From Bacteroidales bacterium (GTDB lineage Bacteria; Bacteroidota; Bacteroidia; Bacteroidales; UBA7960): 7,796 nt of DNA. The notes under the pieces are model-generated. The model had not been told where the DNA came from. It did no database searches and was given only the letters and a program-made list of their open reading frames with translations. The DNA lies in assembly GCA_003451785.1 (NCBI GenBank), contig DMJL01000165.1, positions 1 to 7,796 on the forward strand, read 5' to 3'. Within the stretch, counting starts at the first letter, position 1. Each line of letters starts with the position of its first letter. This document shows positions 5,886 to 7,796 of the stretch, piece by piece. The translations under genes and the position numbers were made by a program.

Positions 5886-6806
5886 ATGAAGCATTTAAAG
5901 AAACTCTTTACCCACTTAGTCAGCTTTTTACTTATTGTTGTAATTGCAATTTTGTCGCTTTTGCCATTTCGTGTGCTGTACTTGATTTCCGACTTTATAG
6001 GTTTTCTGCTTTGCGATATCATCAAATACCGAAAGAAGGTAGTGCTTTCCAACCTAAATAAAGCATTCCCCCACAATACGCTCGAAACCAATCTTGAAAT
6101 TGCAAGAAAATTTTACAAACACCTATCCGACATAATTTTTGAAACCATTGCATTGATTACGGCAAGTCGCAAAACTATAAAGCGCAGGATTATTCTAACC
6201 CCTGAGTCGAAGGAGTTACTTGGAATGTACCATGCGCAAGGAAGGAGTGCCATAATGGCTTTGGGGCATTTCGGCAACTGGGAATGGATGGGCCCGGCCA
6301 TAAACCTTGTCAACGATGGGCAATTGATAGCAGCCTACCGCCGACAGAGACTAAAGCTCTTAGACTACTTTTTGCGCAAAATTCGCATGAGGTTTTATAA
6401 GGTCTTGGTGCCATCGGAGCATTTGATTCGCAAAATGGTTTCCATGAAAACGGCAAAGCAGCCGGCCGTTTTTGCTTTGCTAGCCGATCAATGGCCGCCT
6501 ACAGGATCAGCGCATTGGGTACATTTCTTGGGGCAAGACACTCCATTCTTCACAGGGCCAGAAAAGTTGGGAAAAAAACTTGACTATGCAGTTCTGTTTT
6601 GCTCCATAAGGAAAATGCAGCGAGGGCGTTATTCAATGAGTGTTTTCGAATTGGCACTCAATCCTCGAAGTGAGCCTGAGATGGCAATTACCAACAGTTA
6701 TGCATCTATGCTGGAGCAAGAGATTCTCCAAAGACCCGAGTTTTGGCTTTGGTCGCACCGTCGTTGGAAATGGCAGCGACCCACTGAGCATGCTGTTCAA
6801 GAATAA
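5886..6806 (+). CDS. LpxL/HtrB-family lysophospholipid (lipid A) acyltransferase
   Basis: This belongs to the bacterial LpxL/HtrB acyltransferases, inner-membrane enzymes that typically transfer an acyl chain onto a lipid A precursor; some relatives act on other envelope lipids. The 306 residues fit the family. A positively charged start (MKHLKK) precedes an N-terminal hydrophobic anchor at about 10-45 with the family-typical LPFRVLYLISDFIGFLL. NLNKAFP lies at 56-62. The catalytic motif is H-x4-E: GHFGNWEW (127-134) with His128 and Glu133. Further family features are the QRLKLLDYFLRKIRMRFY acceptor-side segment, ADQWPP (200-205), FLGQDTPFFTGPEKLGKK (214-231) and the C-terminal PEFWLWSHRRWK (284-295). 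No key residue is missing. I leave the symbol empty because lpxL, lpxM and other subfamilies cannot be told apart here. It starts 6 bp after hflX and ends 11 bp from the stop of the converging minus-strand gene. Confidence 0.9.
   Translation: MKHLKKLFTHLVSFLLIVVIAILSLLPFRVLYLISDFIGFLLCDIIKYRKKVVLSNLNKAFPHNTLETNLEIARKFYKHLSDIIFETIALITASRKTIKRRIILTPESKELLGMYHAQGRSAIMALGHFGNWEWMGPAINLVNDGQLIAAYRRQRLKLLDYFLRKIRMRFYKVLVPSEHLIRKMVSMKTAKQPAVFALLADQWPPTGSAHWVHFLGQDTPFFTGPEKLGKKLDYAVLFCSIRKMQRGRYSMSVFELALNPRSEPEMAITNSYASMLEQEILQRPEFWLWSHRRWKWQRPTEHAVQE
6447..6480. repeat. Two overlapping, mutually exclusive inverted repeats inside the acyltransferase gene
   Basis: Pair one is AAAACGGC (6447-6454) with GCCGTTTT (6465-6472), loop 10 nt. 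Pair two is GCAAAGCA (6453-6460) with TGCTTTGC (6473-6480), loop 12 nt. They share bases 6453-6454 and the loop of one contains an arm of the other, so only one can form. Pair one followed by an extra T has a terminator-like outline (A-tract, GC core, T-tract), although the GC core is only 4 bp. The codons encode MKTAKQPAVFALLADQ. Confidence 0.4.
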
Positions 6807-6808
6807 GA

Positions 6809-6830
6809 TGTAAGGCATTATCGGCTTACA
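6809..6830. terminator. Possible shared terminator between converging genes
   Basis: TGTAAG (6809-6814) and CTTACA (6825-6830) are exact reverse complements around a 10-nt loop, in the 11-bp gap between the converging stops and running into the last codons of the minus-strand gene. The placement suits a bidirectional terminator. However, the stem is only 6 bp and there is no clear T-run on either side, so the call is weak. Confidence 0.25.
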
Positions 6831-7796
6831 CGGGTAAACTCCAAATGCTGACCTATGGAAACTGTCATGGATTTTCCATCTTGATCTATCCGCCTGGTAA
6901 CAGTAACAGGCGATCCCAATAGATGGTTGATACCCCAAAAGGAGGCTTCTGCAAGTTCAAGCAATGACTGTGGGCGGTATGTATTCAATCGTTCCTCAAT
7001 GCGCTGCAAATCAGTAGTCAGGTTGTCACGAAACCCTTGAACTGTCTGTTGGTTACTTTCTTCCGTTTGTACTGATGCCATTAAAGCGTGTGTGTCAACC
7101 ATAAAGTCTTTCGAATGTAAATTTCGTGATGTTTCGCTCAAAACTACCATCCCCTGCAATGATTCCATGCGCACTATAGAGACTTTCTTTGGTATCTCGG
7201 GCAGATAGTGCATTATTATTTCATTTGAAGCATTCGTAGAGGATCTATCCAAATCCAAAGAAGTTGTGATGGGAATAAGATTCGATCCAGTATTTTCATC
7301 CAAGTTGATGTCAACAATCTTGGGTTCGATTTTATCATCAGGATGTGGTTGAATAGGTCGTTGCTGAACAACTTGCAATGGGTCAGGTGGCATTTGGCGG
7401 GTTTGTAGAAACACGAATGCAACAACCAAAGCTGCAATTGTTGCAGCAATGGAAGTTATTCGCATCCATTTAGTTTGGATTTGCAATATCGGAGGATGCT
7501 TTAAATTTCCCTTGTTTGGAAAAGAAATTTTGGGGTCGGGTTTAAGACGTGCTGCAAGTATCCAACGCAATTGCTTTTCAAACCACGGGTTTTCATCTGC
7601 AAACTGCACCACCATTTTGGCATCCGAATCGTCTAAATCACCTTCTCCGAAAGCAGCCAGATAGAATTGCGCATTGGCATTGGATATAAAACCTCGTTTG
7701 AGTTCGTCTTTTTCGGGGTAAAATAAAGACTCTTTTTCAACGATTAGCAGAGGGTCGAATTCCCTGAAATTGTCTTCAAGATCAGGGTGTTTTGAT
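6818..7796 (-). CDS. Membrane-anchored anti-sigma-like protein, N-terminus outside window
   Basis: The minus-strand frame is open from the stop at 6818-6820 to the right edge. At least 325 residues are visible, and the Met whose codon is at 7613-7615 (visible residue 61) is internal. The visible N-terminal part is soluble and acidic, with FYLAAFGEGDLDDSDAK then FADENPWFEKQLRW (about 44-78). This resembles the short helical region of Bacteroidota proteins encoded beside ECF sigma factors (a YL-x-G-x-L, then an ENP-x-(L/F)-x-x-(E/Q) pattern). A motif appears twice: FYPEKDELK (25-33) and SFPNKGNLK (91-99). One transmembrane helix follows at about 112-130 (RITSIAATIAALVVAFVFL), then a long, presumably periplasmic part. 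The end, LAEASFWGINHLLGSPVTVTRR to LEFTRVSR, matches the family's usual C-terminus. I infer an envelope regulator, perhaps an anti-sigma factor; no zinc-binding His/Cys cluster is visible, and the partner gene would lie off the right edge. Confidence 0.75.
   Translation of the reverse strand, partial: SKHPDLEDNFREFDPLLIVEKESLFYPEKDELKRGFISNANAQFYLAAFGEGDLDDSDAKMVVQFADENPWFEKQLRWILAARLKPDPKISFPNKGNLKHPPILQIQTKWMRITSIAATIAALVVAFVFLQTRQMPPDPLQVVQQRPIQPHPDDKIEPKIVDINLDENTGSNLIPITTSLDLDRSSTNASNEIIMHYLPEIPKKVSIVRMESLQGMVVLSETSRNLHSKDFMVDTHALMASVQTEESNQQTVQGFRDNLTTDLQRIEERLNTYRPQSLLELAEASFWGINHLLGSPVTVTRRIDQDGKSMTVSIGQHLEFTRVSR

Noticed and set aside
7431..7447. Inverted repeat GCTGCAA-TTG-TTGCAGC in the minus-strand gene
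   Set aside because: It falls in the transmembrane helix, where repeated Ala and Ile codons readily create such symmetry.
7449..7664. 71-codon plus-strand frame opposite the minus-strand gene
   Set aside because: The minus strand here is a continuous, family-like protein with a membrane helix; the plus reading has no features.

Overview
This window is an ordinary-looking chromosomal stretch from a member of the Bacteroidota. Four things point there. The ATP synthase beta and epsilon genes form their own short pair, and epsilon is the short form lacking the helical C-terminal domain. None of the visible starts has a convincing Shine-Dalgarno sequence. Two intergenic sites match the Bacteroidota -7 promoter box TAnnTTTG. 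The minus-strand gene belongs to a family of membrane-anchored, anti-sigma-like proteins that I know mainly from this phylum. The base composition is AT-leaning. No rRNA, tRNA, IS element, CRISPR array or phage gene was found.

Layout, left to right. Positions 1-858 hold the C-terminal part of atpD, cut by the left edge. It is followed by atpC (870-1130), recJ (1204-2985) and trpS (3004-3999), all on the plus strand. The recJ-trpS gap is only 18 bp but contains a perfect TAnnTTTG box just before the trpS start. A 327-bp stretch without a credible gene follows (4000-4326); it carries several small inverted repeats and, near its right end, a second TAnnTTTG box inside a dyad. Then comes a compact plus-strand unit: a four-helix membrane protein of unknown function (4327-4668), the ribosome-associated GTPase gene hflX (4683-5879) and an LpxL/HtrB-type lipid acyltransferase (5886-6806), with gaps of 14 and 6 bp. 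The last gene converges on this unit from the minus strand (6818 to beyond 7796). It is a single-pass membrane protein resembling the anti-sigma-like proteins encoded beside ECF sigma factors; its N-terminus lies off the right edge.

The genes serve general maintenance: energy conversion (ATP synthase), DNA repair (RecJ), translation (TrpRS), ribosome rescue or splitting (HflX), envelope lipid synthesis (acyltransferase) and possibly envelope signalling (minus-strand gene). I see no clear new biological system. The observations most worth a second look are the near-leaderless trpS promoter, the dyad over the promoter box at 4264 with a competing stem-loop in the leader, overlapping inverted repeats inside the acyltransferase gene, and the minus-strand membrane protein with a duplicated cytoplasmic motif.
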